From the NCBI RefSeq assembly GCF_014204895.1, contig NZ_JACHMF010000001.1:62001-126000 (forward strand): 64,000 bases of DNA. The letters run 5' to 3'. Made by a program: the position numbers and the translations under genes. Shown in pieces: positions 1 through 9,409 of the stretch. How positions within the stretch are numbered: position 1 is the stretch's first letter; each line of letters opens with the position of its first letter. The notes below the pieces were generated by a model. The model worked only from the letters and a program-made list of their open reading frames with translations, was not told the DNA's origin and ran no database searches. The stretch is from Paractinoplanes abujensis. Lineage in GTDB: Bacteria > Actinomycetota > Actinomycetes > Mycobacteriales > Micromonosporaceae.

Positions 1-1752
1 AAGAAGGTGCTGCTGCGCAAGGGTAGCGACGACATCGACGACGACGGCGACCTGCTCACCGCGTCGGCACTGGCGCGGGGACGGCACGAGACGTTGTCGT
101 ACTTCGCGTTCACGGCGACGCCGAAGCCGAAGACCCTGGAGCTGTTCGGGACGCTGGGCACGGACGGGAACATGCACCCGTTTCACACGTACTCGATGCG
201 GCAGGCGATCGAGGAGGGCTTCATCCTCGACGTGCTGCGGCAGTACGTGACCTACAAGTCGTACTGGAAGCTCGCCAACCAGAATCCGGAGGACCCGGAG
301 GTCGACCCGAAGCAGGCGGCGTCGCAGCTGGCCCGGTTCGCGGTGCTGCACCCGACGATGATGGCGCAGAAGGCCGAGATCATCGTCGAGCACTTCCGCC
401 GGCACACCGCGCCGCGGGTGGGTGGCCGGGCCAAGGCGATGGTGGTGACCGGGTCGCGGGAGGCGGCGGCCAAGCTTTACACGGCCATCAAGAAGTACAT
501 CGCGACCAACGAGTACGCCGGATGCGATCCGCTGGTGGCCTTCTCCGGCGATCTGCAGCTCGACGGCATCGAGATGACCGAGGCCAAGCTGAACGGCTTC
601 GGCGAGAGCGAGCTCCCGGAGAAGTTCGGCTACACGGCCGCGGACGACAAGCACGCCGGCACGCCGAAGGCCAAGCAGCCGGTCGAGTACAAGATCCTCG
701 TGGTAGCCGAGAAGTACCAGACCGGCTTCGACCAGCCGCTGCTCACCACGATGTACGTCGACAAGTCGCTCAAGGGTGTGGCCGCGGTGCAGACGCTGTC
801 CCGGCTCAACCGGACGCACCCGCTCAAGATGCAGGACGACGTGTTCGTGCTGGACTTCGTCAACGAGGCCACCGACATCACCGAGCAGTTCAAGCCGTAC
901 TTCGAGACCGCCGCGACGATGCCGACGGATCCGAACCTGCTTTACACGGCCGAGAACTCCGTGATGTCGTACGCCTTGCTCGTGGAGTCGGAGATGCAGG
1001 CGTACGTCGAAGCCCTGCTGGCCGCCGAAGGCAAGGCGAAGACCGACGCCGCACTGCAGAAGGCGCATGCGGCGCTCTACCGCTTCACCGACCCGGCGCG
1101 GGACCGCTACGTCGCCCTGGCCGCCGACGACCCGGAGGCGGCCGATGCCTTCCGGGCCGCCCTGCGCGACTACACGCGGATGTACGCATTCCTCAGCCAG
1201 GTCGTGCCCTATCACGACGAACATCTTGAGCGGCTCTACCTGTACGGGCGGGCGCTGCTGAATCGGTTGCCGCGCCGGCAGGACGCCTCGGTAGACATCG
1301 GCGAGGTCCAGCTCACCCACCTACGGGTCAGCAAGACCGGAGAGCACGACGCGTCGCTGGAGGCCGAAGGGGAGCAGATGCTGCCGGGCTTCACCGGCGG
1401 TGGCGCCGGCCCGCAGAACGACCCGGACAAGGTCGCTCTCTCCGAGCTCATCGAGGAGCTCAACGACCGGTTCGGGCTCGGTCTCGGCGACGCCGACAAG
1501 ATATGGTACGAGCAGCAGATCGTCGCGATGGCCGAGGACCCCACGGTGGAGGCCGCGGCGCTCGTCAACGACGAGGGCAACTTCGGGGTTGTCTTCGACC
1601 GGCACATCGAGTCGGTCATCTTGAATCGGCATGACGACAACGGCAAACTGATGCAGCGCTATTTGGACGATGACCTGTTGCGTCAGCGTATGAACCAGTT
1701 GGGCCGCAGCCAGGCGTACAAGTTGATTCGTCGCAAGCACGGCCTCACCTGA
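1..1752 (+). CDS. hsdR: Type I restriction enzyme HsdR subunit, 3' part
   Basis: This is the C-terminal 583 residues of the motor/nuclease subunit of a type I restriction-modification complex, which translocates and cuts unmodified foreign DNA. The reading frame is open from base 1, so the N-terminal PD-(D/E)XK nuclease and first helicase domain lie outside the window. Visible motifs are TATPK (motif III-like), QTGFDQP (motif V) and QTLSRLNR (motif VI) of a superfamily 2 helicase, followed by about 300 residues of helical C-terminal region. The hsdM and hsdS genes are not seen and may lie upstream. The stop is 10 bases before the start of the kinase gene, so the two are probably co-transcribed. 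The family call is firm. Whether the full system is intact cannot be judged here. Confidence 0.93.
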   Translation, partial: KKVLLRKGSDDIDDDGDLLTASALARGRHETLSYFAFTATPKPKTLELFGTLGTDGNMHPFHTYSMRQAIEEGFILDVLRQYVTYKSYWKLANQNPEDPEVDPKQAASQLARFAVLHPTMMAQKAEIIVEHFRRHTAPRVGGRAKAMVVTGSREAAAKLYTAIKKYIATNEYAGCDPLVAFSGDLQLDGIEMTEAKLNGFGESELPEKFGYTAADDKHAGTPKAKQPVEYKILVVAEKYQTGFDQPLLTTMYVDKSLKGVAAVQTLSRLNRTHPLKMQDDVFVLDFVNEATDITEQFKPYFETAATMPTDPNLLYTAENSVMSYALLVESEMQAYVEALLAAEGKAKTDAALQKAHAALYRFTDPARDRYVALAADDPEAADAFRAALRDYTRMYAFLSQVVPYHDEHLERLYLYGRALLNRLPRRQDASVDIGEVQLTHLRVSKTGEHDASLEAEGEQMLPGFTGGGAGPQNDPDKVALSELIEELNDRFGLGLGDADKIWYEQQIVAMAEDPTVEAAALVNDEGNFGVVFDRHIESVILNRHDDNGKLMQRYLDDDLLRQRMNQLGRSQAYKLIRRKHGLT

Positions 1753-1762
1753 CGGGGGAAAA

Positions 1763-3304
1763 GTGCTGCAGGCGGGGACGCGGATAGCCGATCGGTACGA
1801 GCTCACACAGCCGATCGGCAGCGGCGGCATGGGGCAGGTCTGGGCCGGCTACGACGAGCGGCTCGACCGCCCGGTCGCGGTCAAGTTTCTCAAGCCTGGC
1901 CTTGTGAACGAGGCGGACCGTCACGCGGTCGCCGACCGCTTCCGGCGCGAGGCCCGCGTCACGGCGCGACTCGATCATCCCGGCGTGCCCACGGTGCATG
2001 ACACCGGGGTTTTCGGCGACGAGCTGTTCATCGTCATGCAACTCGTGCCGGGCACTCTCCTGAGCTACCTGATGGACGAGACGGGCCCTCTGCCGGTGCC
2101 CTGGGTCGCGGCTATCGGTGCCCAGATCTGCTCGGTGCTGGCCGCCGCGCACGCCGCCTCGCTGGTGCACCGCGACCTTAAGCCCAACAACCTGATCCTC
2201 GGCCCGGGCGGCCTGGTCAAGGTGCTCGACTTCGGCGTCGCGGCCGTCCTCGACGCCGACATGCCACGGCTCACCGTCACGGGCGACCTGCTCGGCACGC
2301 CCACGTACATGGCGCCCGAACAAGCGCTCGGCATGTCCTCGGTCGGCCCGCGGGCCGACCTGTACGCCCTCGGTTGCATCCTCTTCGAGCTCCTGGCCGG
2401 CAATCCGCCATACCAGGCTGACAACCCTCTCGGCATGCTGCACCACCATCTCGAGGCGCCGATCCCGCACCCGGCCGACGGCCGTGATGACGTGCCGTCT
2501 CAGCTGGACGACCTCGTCGTCGCCCTGCTGGCCAAAGACCCTCTAAAACGCCCAGAATCCGCGGCAGCCGTCTATGCCCGACTTTTGCAGTGGGCGGCCG
2601 GCGACGTGCCGGCGGGGCAGCGGGGGGTCGCGCCGGGTGGTGCGGATCCGACGTCGCCGTATCGGTTCCCCTTCGGGCCGTTACCGCGAGACACTGCGCC
2701 GACGACGCGGCCGCAGAACGCGGCGTCCGGTCCGTCCAGCGTTCCGAGCCTGGACGAGCTGCAGGACGTACGCGACCAGGCTCTCGCCCTGGCGGACGAC
2801 GAACGTTTCGGTCAGGCAGCCGACGCCTTGGCGACGATGCTGCGGTACGTGGCGCCGATCTACGGGCAGCGGTCACCTGAAGTGCTCGAAGCACGCCTCG
2901 ACTACGCGGGCATGCTGGTGCTGGCCGGAGATTACCGCACCGCTCTACCCGTGATCGAGCAGCTCATCACCGACCTGAGGGCGCGATACGGGCCGGACCA
3001 CGAGCTGATCCGGGAGTGCCGGCAGCAGGTCGCGACGTGCCAGGCCGAGCTCGGGGAGGCGACGGAGGCGCTCCGAACCCTCAGGAGCTTGGCGGCCGAC
3101 GATCCTGGGCCGGCGAGCTACCCGTTGCGCCATCAGGTTGCCCTGATCGAAGGCGGCCGCGGGCATTTCCGCGAGGCGTTGGAAGTCCTTGATTCGCTGC
3201 TGAGGGACATGCAGGCGCAACCGGGATCGGAGCCGTCCGATATCGAGGACGTACAAGCGGTCCGCGATCACTTGTCACGAGTTGCCTTGGCGGGTGGCCG
3301 GTAA
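1763..3304 (+). CDS. Soluble Ser/Thr protein kinase with TPR-like C-terminus
   Basis: This 513-residue Hanks-type kinase has a glycine-rich loop (GSGGMGQVW), the ATP lysine in RPVAVKFL, the catalytic loop HRDLKPNN, the DFGVA magnesium motif and GTPTYMAPEQA, all within about the first 270 residues. A proline-rich linker follows, then about 180 residues of TPR-like helical repeats. No transmembrane segment is visible, unlike PknB-type sensors, so it should act in the cytoplasm. The GTG start follows a GGGGGAAAA stretch and lies 10 bases after hsdR, implying one transcript. Kinases occur in phage defence (PglW in BREX/Pgl, Stk2), so a role in sensing or controlling restriction is a reasonable inference, not shown by sequence. 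Substrates are unknown. Confidence 0.9.
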   Translation: MLQAGTRIADRYELTQPIGSGGMGQVWAGYDERLDRPVAVKFLKPGLVNEADRHAVADRFRREARVTARLDHPGVPTVHDTGVFGDELFIVMQLVPGTLLSYLMDETGPLPVPWVAAIGAQICSVLAAAHAASLVHRDLKPNNLILGPGGLVKVLDFGVAAVLDADMPRLTVTGDLLGTPTYMAPEQALGMSSVGPRADLYALGCILFELLAGNPPYQADNPLGMLHHHLEAPIPHPADGRDDVPSQLDDLVVALLAKDPLKRPESAAAVYARLLQWAAGDVPAGQRGVAPGGADPTSPYRFPFGPLPRDTAPTTRPQNAASGPSSVPSLDELQDVRDQALALADDERFGQAADALATMLRYVAPIYGQRSPEVLEARLDYAGMLVLAGDYRTALPVIEQLITDLRARYGPDHELIRECRQQVATCQAELGEATEALRTLRSLAADDPGPASYPLRHQVALIEGGRGHFREALEVLDSLLRDMQAQPGSEPSDIEDVQAVRDHLSRVALAGGR

Positions 3305-3663
3305 CCAGGCAGTCGGCGGTGGGTCGCTGGAGCCTACGGCGATGCATCACCAGTCCCGGACTCAAGCGGCTTCGTTGCCTTAAGACTCGTCCTCGTCCGG
3401 GGTGACGGCACCTCTGCCACGCGGACTGGTCGACCGAGTTCTGAAACGCGCCTTTCGACGCGTCACGTCGCACGGTCTTGCCCATAGCTCTTTCTGAAGG
3501 AGAATCGGGATAGTTCGGGCGCATTACACCCGAATCTCTTGCTGGCGCCAAGTATCGATCCTTTATCGATGCGCCATCTGTGCGGGATGACGTGATGAAT
3601 GGCGCCGTTCTGAATGCGCTTATCGGCAGCGGCGTTCCGGTTCGTCCAGGGAATCGAGGTTCC
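3305..3663. other. Intergenic, no gene seen
   Basis: This gap lies between two convergent genes, the kinase and the AIPR gene. No open frame here shows a recognisable motif, ribosome site or coding-like composition. No convincing terminator hairpin was found by eye. Confidence 0.5.
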
Positions 3664-5820
3664 TTAGTTGGCCTCGGGTTGCTGCTCTTCTGCTCGCAGT
3701 ATCGCCTCCGCCAGCCCCACTAATGAACCCTCGCCGGGAAGAAACCACTGCGCGGTACCCTGAACGGCGATCGGCGCATTTTTCCATCCAGCTGTCGCCC
3801 AGATCCGCTGGACCAGGCCGGTCGGGGAGTAACGCTGCCCGTCCACTGCCCACAGGAGCGGTTTTGTGCGATGGTTCACCCACGTCGCCTGAGTCCGGCG
3901 TGAATCTCCCTCCAGCCACGACTGAATGGCTTGCCTTTCCGGTCCGCCGATCGGCCGGAATTCCAGAGGCGTGCCTTCTTTGATGCGCCCGGCATCCACC
4001 AAAATCGATACCGTATTAGGGCGCCGCGTACGTTGCCGTGGCGCCCGAGGGATGTAGCTGTCCGGGAGTGCCGGAACCGGCTTACCGGCCCGGCCGTCGG
4101 CCAGGATCTCTTGCGCAAGAAAGCTGAAGCGCTCGGGGTTTCCCAGTGTGCTTGTGATGAAAGAGGTCGTTCCATAATGCGAATCGACCGCGTTCACGAG
4201 TCGGCGGACCGCGTTCTGAGTGGCTTCCGGAGCCTGTGCCAACACGTCCTCCCACTCGAACTCGGGATTGTCGACGCCGTCGCGTCCCAGCTCCTGGAAG
4301 ACGAGGTGAGCGATAAGGAACTCGCCATGCTCAGCAATTGAACCCGCGCGACCTTCCCATTGCGCCCGGCACTCGTGCAACGTGGTCCGAACAGCGCGGA
4401 GAAGCAGTACGGACCGCCAGATCTGAAGTGCAGAGGGCTGAGGGTGGAACAGCAGCCGGTATGCGCCGGCCGGGCCCTCTTCCCAGAGCAGGTCCGGATC
4501 ACGCTTTGCTCGGACGGCCAATTCGGAATTGTGATGAGCGCATGCCAGAGCGATCGCCGCATGAACGACAGAGCAACCCGCCTCGGGCGGAGGTTCGATC
4601 TCGCCCCGCTTGATCGTGTATGTCTTCTGCAAGGTCAGCGCGAAGTCATCCCTGATATTGGATTGCACGGGGTCCAGTGCGACATAGTCACGTCGTTCGA
4701 CGTGGTTCTGCGTGTTGGTGGCCTTGGTGATCTGGTTGGCTATGTCGTCCGCGCCTCTGCCCGTGGCGATAACTTTGACCGTCACGAAAGCAGCTTCCAG
4801 AGTCGCTGGATCGCGCTTCATCGCCTCCAGGGCCGCGGATACGGTCTGTGCCCCGTTGACTACGCTGGCATCGGTCAGCTTGAGGCTGATAGGGCCGTGC
4901 GGAGAGGTTCGCGCGAATGGCGTGGCTTCGATGCCTCTGCAGAGAATGGTGATGCCGTTGTTGTAGTAGAAGAAGCGGCTGGGTTCAACCTGCAGGGTCT
5001 CGACAACCGATTGGTTTACGCGCGTTATGCCAAGAGACTTGCGAATGTTCCCCTCAAATAGCCGATCGCCGTGTTCGTCGAGCCAGTCGGCTACTTCACC
5101 TACCGGAACGCTACCTGAGTAGGAATCGAACGGGTAAGCCCTGCGGAACCACTCCTGCATCTTCACCGTAAGGTCGACCTTGGGCGGTGTGATGCCGGCC
5201 TGCACGATGCCCCAAATCTCCGGCGCCAAGCAGACCTCGTAGTCGAGCATCGGTCCGAAGCCGTTGAACCGTGCGCATGCCTCGTCCAGACGTCGTGTGA
5301 CATCTGTGGATAGGCTCTGGACCCCCATCAGTCCGATGAGAAGAGTGATGCGCGCGTCTTCTTGGTCGAGCACTCCCTTAATACGTGGTGCCAGTGCCTG
5401 CAGCTTGGCGTTTAGCGGGCTGTAGTCCTGGTGGTCTAGTTTTTCCAGCCCTTCTATCATCTTTAATGCATCGGCTACTCCTATACTCGCCTGGCCGTTC
5501 CGATTCCACTTCGTCTGGATCAGCCACAGCTGCGGATTGGCTTGACCGATAGCCACGGCGTCGATGCCGTAGTCATCGCGTCCGTCGACCACCAAATTTG
5601 CTGCCTCTGCTGCCTCGCAACCAGACCTCTGCTGGACGAGCATGGCGGCCAGTGCGCGGGATGCGAAGTTGCGAGCCTGCTCCCCGGGGTCCGGGTTAGT
5701 GATGTCCGAGATATCGATTAGGCCCTCAAACTCACGGCGCAATGCTGTTTCGATGAGTCTTACTTGGCGCGGCGCTGATGACGAGCTCGTGATGGGCCTG
5801 GAGGCATGCGATGAGGTCAA
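3664..5820 (-). CDS. AIPR-family abortive infection protein with nuclease-like N-terminus
   Basis: This 718-residue protein resembles AIPR (abortive infection phage resistance) proteins. The family signature is seen in FFYYNNGITILCRG and VVNGAQTVSA around residues 285-335. The N-terminal part carries D87 in GIDAVAIG followed by the QTK triad at residues 102-104, which fits a PD-(D/E)XK restriction-like nuclease core with a QxK motif. The start is TTG, placed next to a GGGGGAAAG stretch on the minus strand. The gene stands alone with no obvious partner and is somewhat less GC-rich than core genes here. It probably acts inside the cell on nucleic acid during phage infection. The family call is good and the nuclease activity is inferred. 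Confidence 0.82.
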   Translation of the reverse strand: MTSSHASRPITSSSSAPRQVRLIETALRREFEGLIDISDITNPDPGEQARNFASRALAAMLVQQRSGCEAAEAANLVVDGRDDYGIDAVAIGQANPQLWLIQTKWNRNGQASIGVADALKMIEGLEKLDHQDYSPLNAKLQALAPRIKGVLDQEDARITLLIGLMGVQSLSTDVTRRLDEACARFNGFGPMLDYEVCLAPEIWGIVQAGITPPKVDLTVKMQEWFRRAYPFDSYSGSVPVGEVADWLDEHGDRLFEGNIRKSLGITRVNQSVVETLQVEPSRFFYYNNGITILCRGIEATPFARTSPHGPISLKLTDASVVNGAQTVSAALEAMKRDPATLEAAFVTVKVIATGRGADDIANQITKATNTQNHVERRDYVALDPVQSNIRDDFALTLQKTYTIKRGEIEPPPEAGCSVVHAAIALACAHHNSELAVRAKRDPDLLWEEGPAGAYRLLFHPQPSALQIWRSVLLLRAVRTTLHECRAQWEGRAGSIAEHGEFLIAHLVFQELGRDGVDNPEFEWEDVLAQAPEATQNAVRRLVNAVDSHYGTTSFITSTLGNPERFSFLAQEILADGRAGKPVPALPDSYIPRAPRQRTRRPNTVSILVDAGRIKEGTPLEFRPIGGPERQAIQSWLEGDSRRTQATWVNHRTKPLLWAVDGQRYSPTGLVQRIWATAGWKNAPIAVQGTAQWFLPGEGSLVGLAEAILRAEEQQPEAN

Positions 5821-5927
5821 CTTTCCCCCGAGTCGGTTAGCGCATCGTCAAGTGCCGTCGCCGTGGCACCCCCGGTCGAGGGCGGCGGAACGTCTTCCGT
5901 CCACGTTGGCACCTGCTGCAAGGTGAA

Positions 5928-6276
5928 TCAAGTGCGGAGAGCTGGCCGGGGGTCGACAGGCCTTGACTGATCATGCCACGAGGACTCTGGGGCCGCCGCT
6001 TCCGCACACGCCTCAGCGACGAGGATCTCGCGTAGCCCGGGCAGGTAAGCGAGTCCAGTTATCAGCGCCGCGGCGGCAGTGGGCACGGCCACTATCCACC
6101 TCGGTCGGGGACCACCAGGGTCGAGGCCCACCGCGGCGAACAAGCTCCGGCGGTTTAGCTTTGGAAGCGGTCGCGGTGGGGACCCCTGACGTACCGAACG
6201 ATCGGAAGTGCACCAGCGGCCACAACACCCTGACCAGATAGAACCATGCCTGCGCTATCGCGACCCGGCGATTCAT
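5928..6276 (-). pseudogene. Decayed small membrane protein gene
   Basis: Two pieces in different frames look like halves of one actinobacterial membrane protein. The first begins MNRRVAIAQAWFYL at 6276 and keeps a WPLVHFRSF segment. The second, in another frame, contains a hydrophobic stretch (RWIVAVPTAAAALITG) and ends AEACAEAA. The expected middle part is missing, so I read this as a frameshifted and shortened remnant. The similarity is from memory of a family I cannot name with certainty. Confidence 0.35.
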
Positions 6277-6773
6277 CGCCGTGCCGCCGTCAGCGCCCAA
6301 CCCGTGATCCAGCGCTACGCACGACCAGGCGCCGGCCCTCGCCAGGACGCTTCCTCTCCCCGGTTGGCTCATCGGTGCTCAGGTTGCAGCCGTCGCGTAT
6401 GTCCGCCGTTACTGGACCGCGCCAGTTCCCTCACGGCGCAGGCGGTACGGCTAGTCGTGGATGAGCCGGCCGTCGCCCAGCCGCCCAGTCGTGCGGCGCG
6501 GCACTGGTACCCGCGACGAGGTCGTCCATCACCTCTCAGACGGTAGGGCAGATGTCGGCCACTCGTGCCTCGACGGGGTGGAGTAGGCCCCCGCCGGACG
6601 TACCAGCAGGTCATGTGGCGGTTCATGATGGCGCCGGAAGTGGTTGCCGTGTCGAGTACGGCAGCGTGTTCCGCCCTGGGGCAGGCCTACCAAGTGGCTG
6701 GGTTGATCGTCCCCGAATAGCTGGAGCTCGTAGGATCAAGGTCGAACCGAAACGGGAGGTGAAGTAGTCGATC
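6277..6773. other. Intergenic, no gene seen
   Basis: Open frames here are arginine- and proline-rich and look like non-coding high-GC sequence. Nothing was recognised apart from the region just ahead of the 6774 gene, which should hold its promoter. Confidence 0.4.
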
Positions 6774-7154
6774 ATGGCCTATCAACCCATGACCCTGGTA
6801 GACCTGGCCGGCCACCTATCTCGCCAGCTTGACTCCAAGGTCCGATGGAAACATGTCTGGGAGTTTCTTGAGGAATATCGGTGGGAGTCGGCCGACAAGC
6901 AGGCTGAGCTACTCGTCCACGAGCCGCCCTTGACAGGTGACGCGCGGTGGGACGTTCTGCTCGGTGCGTTGGCGGAGCACCTTGCCGCGAAACTTGACCG
7001 ATCGCCACCTGAATGGGCCAGGTCTCGTGTGCTTGCGACGCCGTGGTTTCCGTCCTCGTTGCCGTCGAAGCGGATGGAGGCGCTCGTCTGGGCGCCAGCA
7101 GCCTTTCGCAAGCATGGCGTCTACCTGTCCGTACGTGACCTGGATGCCGCATGA
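6774..7154 (+). CDS. Hypothetical protein, probable partner of nucleotidyltransferase
   Basis: This 126-residue soluble protein is not assigned to a family with confidence. Its first 60 residues (VDLAGHLSRQLDSKVRWKHV, then a Trp- and Glu-rich segment) are predicted helical. It overlaps the next gene by the ATGA arrangement, with its stop sharing bases with the start at 7151, so the two are translationally coupled. Coupling to an AbiEii-like nucleotidyltransferase suggests an antitoxin or regulatory partner, as in AbiE and MenAT pairs. The start at 6774 follows GGGAGGTGAAGTAG, a strong ribosome site. The function is inferred only from context. Confidence 0.7.
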   Translation: MAYQPMTLVDLAGHLSRQLDSKVRWKHVWEFLEEYRWESADKQAELLVHEPPLTGDARWDVLLGALAEHLAAKLDRSPPEWARSRVLATPWFPSSLPSKRMEALVWAPAAFRKHGVYLSVRDLDAA

Positions 7155-7675
7155 CTGATGATGGACTTCTCGGCAGAGCCGAACTCGAGCGCGCTTTCTC
7201 AGCGCTGGGCGATCGTTTGGTCCGCCGAGGTGTCGTGGCCGACCTGTTCATCGTCGGCGGCGCAGCGATGGCATTGGCATACGACGCCAACCGCGTGACC
7301 AGAGACGTAGACGCTACGTTCGTACCGCATGGCGTCGTCCTGGAGGAAGCCCGCAACGTGGCAGACACGTTGGGATTACCGCCTTGGTGGCTCAACGAGC
7401 AGGCCAGCGCGTACGTCTCGACGCAGAATGACGCAGGAAAGCGTGAGGTATTCGACCACCCCGGAATTCGAGTGATGGCAGCGTCGCCCGAACACGTATT
7501 TGCAATGAAGGCATTCGCGGCCCGTAGCCGCGATGAGGACGACCTTCGCGCACTCGCGTCGATCATCGGTATATCGACGCTCAAGGCAGCGCTCGATATA
7601 TGTGTTCAGTTCTTCCCTGACGAAGGCCTTTCGCCCAGGTCGCAAGCCATGCTTGAAGATCTGTTCTCCTCCTGA
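7151..7675 (+). CDS. AbiEii/DUF6036-type nucleotidyltransferase
   Basis: This 174-residue protein has the nucleotidyltransferase core. G36-G37 lie in FIVGGAAMALAY, D52-V-D54 lie in RDVDATF, and a later lysine/aspartate region reads FAMKAFAARSRDEDDL, as in AbiEii and MenT toxins. Such enzymes add nucleotides to tRNA or other targets and can arrest growth during phage infection. It follows its 126-residue partner with a 4-base overlap, matching a type IV-like toxin-antitoxin or abortive infection pair. It lies about 200 bases left of the first tRNA-Pro fragment, so it is probably mobile-element cargo. The fold call is good. Toxicity is inferred. Confidence 0.78.
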   Translation: MTDDGLLGRAELERAFSALGDRLVRRGVVADLFIVGGAAMALAYDANRVTRDVDATFVPHGVVLEEARNVADTLGLPPWWLNEQASAYVSTQNDAGKREVFDHPGIRVMAASPEHVFAMKAFAARSRDEDDLRALASIIGISTLKAALDICVQFFPDEGLSPRSQAMLEDLFSS

Positions 7676-7871
7676 TCACGTGAAGCGCGTGCAGTTCTGT
7701 CGGCGTGTACGACAGGCGCCGCACTTGACTGGCTGTGGTCACACCCCTGGTTACAGTGATGATCAGATTCTCCGGTATTGGGCGAAAGTTGGTGGCACTG
7801 CGGTGCCGTTCTGTCCTAATCTGAGTATTTAAAGGCACCTGCTGGCAGTGCTTAACCGAATTGTGACGCGA

Positions 7872-7914
7872 CTGGGGGTCAAGGGGTCGCAGGTTCAAAT
7901 CCTGTCAGCCCGAC
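7872..7914 (+). repeat. tRNA-Pro 3' fragment, attachment-site copy 1
   Basis: These 43 bases match the anticodon loop (CTGGGGG, anticodon GGG), variable loop, T arm (GCAGG TTCAAAT CCTGT) and acceptor 3' strand (CAGCCCG-A) of a tRNA-Pro. The 5' half of the tRNA is absent, so this is not a functional gene. The same block recurs at 14688 and 17071. Actinomycete integrative elements such as pSAM2 use tRNA-Pro 3' ends as attachment sites. A direct repeat of GGGGACCA lies 60-80 bases to the right (7980-7997). Confidence 0.8.
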
Positions 7915-8050
7915 CGAGGTATTACACGAGGTCAGGTGCCGGGTCTTCGGTTACATGAGGATCCGGCCCTGGCTTCGGTGGGGACCACTTGGGGACCAGG
8001 ACCGTCCGACGGTCGCTGAGCGGTAGTCCGCTACGGGGCCAGGAGGGTGC

Positions 8051-9111
8051 GTGCCGGAGTTCGAGGTCGAGGTCGACCCGAACCATGAGCACCTGGCCGA
8101 GATTTGCTTGATGTATTGGAGCACTACCGACGATGGTGCGTTCACCCACACGGTCAAGCATCTAGCGGACCTCTTTGGCGAGCCTTCGCATAGAATCAGC
8201 AAGATCGTTAGTAAAGCGTGTTTCGCCCGATCACTTCAACGTTGCTGTAGTGGATGCGAGCGAGGCTTTATTTACCGTTCTCGTGCACAATGGACGTCGG
8301 GTACACGCTATACGCCTGGTCGGTGTGAATCGTGCATTCAGGGCGAGCGACGACGGCTGGCGGAAGCACGCGAGCGAGCGGACGCAGAGCTGGTGGCCGC
8401 TATCCGGCGGCGGCACCAAGTCAGGGACGACGAGTCGTCAATACGTGCGGAAGATCTAGATATGCCGGCAGCCTTCGCCCTTGCCGCGCTGCTTGAGGAC
8501 GCGGAAGAAGTCACCGAAGGTATTACTACGCCGGTTGTCGCCCGCGATGACCAACTAAGTCCAAGTTTGAATATGACGCGTCGTTAGTTAGCTCGTTGAT
8601 CGACCAAGGGCTGTTGCGGGTGCACCCGTCGTCAACCTCAGACTCCTTCACTCGGAAAGAAGACGGGTCCCTCGGCGACGAGATTTATACCATGCGCGCC
8701 CCGTACTACATTCGAGGCGCTGGACCGCTCAACCTGCGCGTTGCCACCTATATAAGTAATTTCGCAAGCGTTTCGCCTCGCGAAAACTGGTCTGACCATT
8801 GGACTGATCAGTTCTCTGCCTTCTGGTTCGATGTGGCGGTGGCAGAGTGTAAGGCGTACCTGGTCTATATGCTCGATCGCCACGGCCTAGCATTCACGCC
8901 GGGGCAGAAGACGGACGACGTATTCCGGCGCGCTCTCAAGTGGTACTCGATCGGCCAAATGTACCGCTTCATCTGGAGGGCGGCCAAGGAGAGTGCTGCC
9001 TACTTCGCCCGCGAGCAGGTAACTGCGAAGCAGGCGGCTAACAGTGCCGTCACTAGGATCGTCGGATGCTCGACGGGTCGACTCGCAGCATCTTCGCCAA
9101 CTCTTCCGTAG
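8051..9111 (+). pseudogene. Frameshifted zinc-ribbon-like accessory gene
   Basis: The first part (GTG at 8051 after GGAGG) encodes a helical segment with CSGCERGF and a later CESC, which look like paired cysteine knuckles. It stops at 8587. A second frame carries on from about 8560 with KFEYDASLVSSLIDQGLLRV, matching a single gene interrupted by loss of one A near 8560 (CCAAGT where CCAAAGT would keep frame). The second part runs to 9111, but its last residues overlap a minus-strand excisionase remnant near 9060. The original 3' end was therefore probably replaced by recombination. GC content is lower than in flanking core genes. No function is assigned. Confidence 0.5.
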
Positions 9112-9172
9112 TGATCAGTTCGGCGTCGGTCGGGGCGGCAGGCTCGGCGCCATTTAACAGCCTGAGTCGCAT
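9053..9172 (-). pseudogene. Truncated excisionase (Xis-like HTH)
   Basis: The 39-residue product ends in the MerR/excisionase-type helix-turn-helix start LITTEELAKMLRVDPSSIRR and then meets a TAG stop. Full actinomycete Xis proteins continue with a wing and about 25 more residues, so this is a 3' truncation. It lies on the same strand and just downstream of the replication genes, the usual place for xis in AICEs. The integrase gene expected next to it is missing. Confidence 0.55.
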
Positions 9173-9409
9173 GGTGAGTGCCTCCGTGGAGAGCGGGTCT
9201 GGGCCGCGCAGAACGGCCCTCGCGTCCGTTCTGCGTATGGGGTAGTTCAATTGGACGTGGGAGTGAATCCGTCTCAGCGGGCGTCTGAGCCGCCCGCTGA
9301 GAACGTTGTGGAGCCAAGATCTGAGCGTTCCTAGGGTGGTTGGATACGCCAGTTCGGCAGGGTGAATCTCAGCGGCCCGGCTTCGGGCTCGATCGTTGGA
9401 CCCCCGTCC

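Noticed and set aside
6246..6767. Several overlapping frames of 70-110 codons between the AIPR gene and the 6774 gene
   Set aside because: Arg/Pro/Ser-rich composition, mutual overlap and no recognisable motif.
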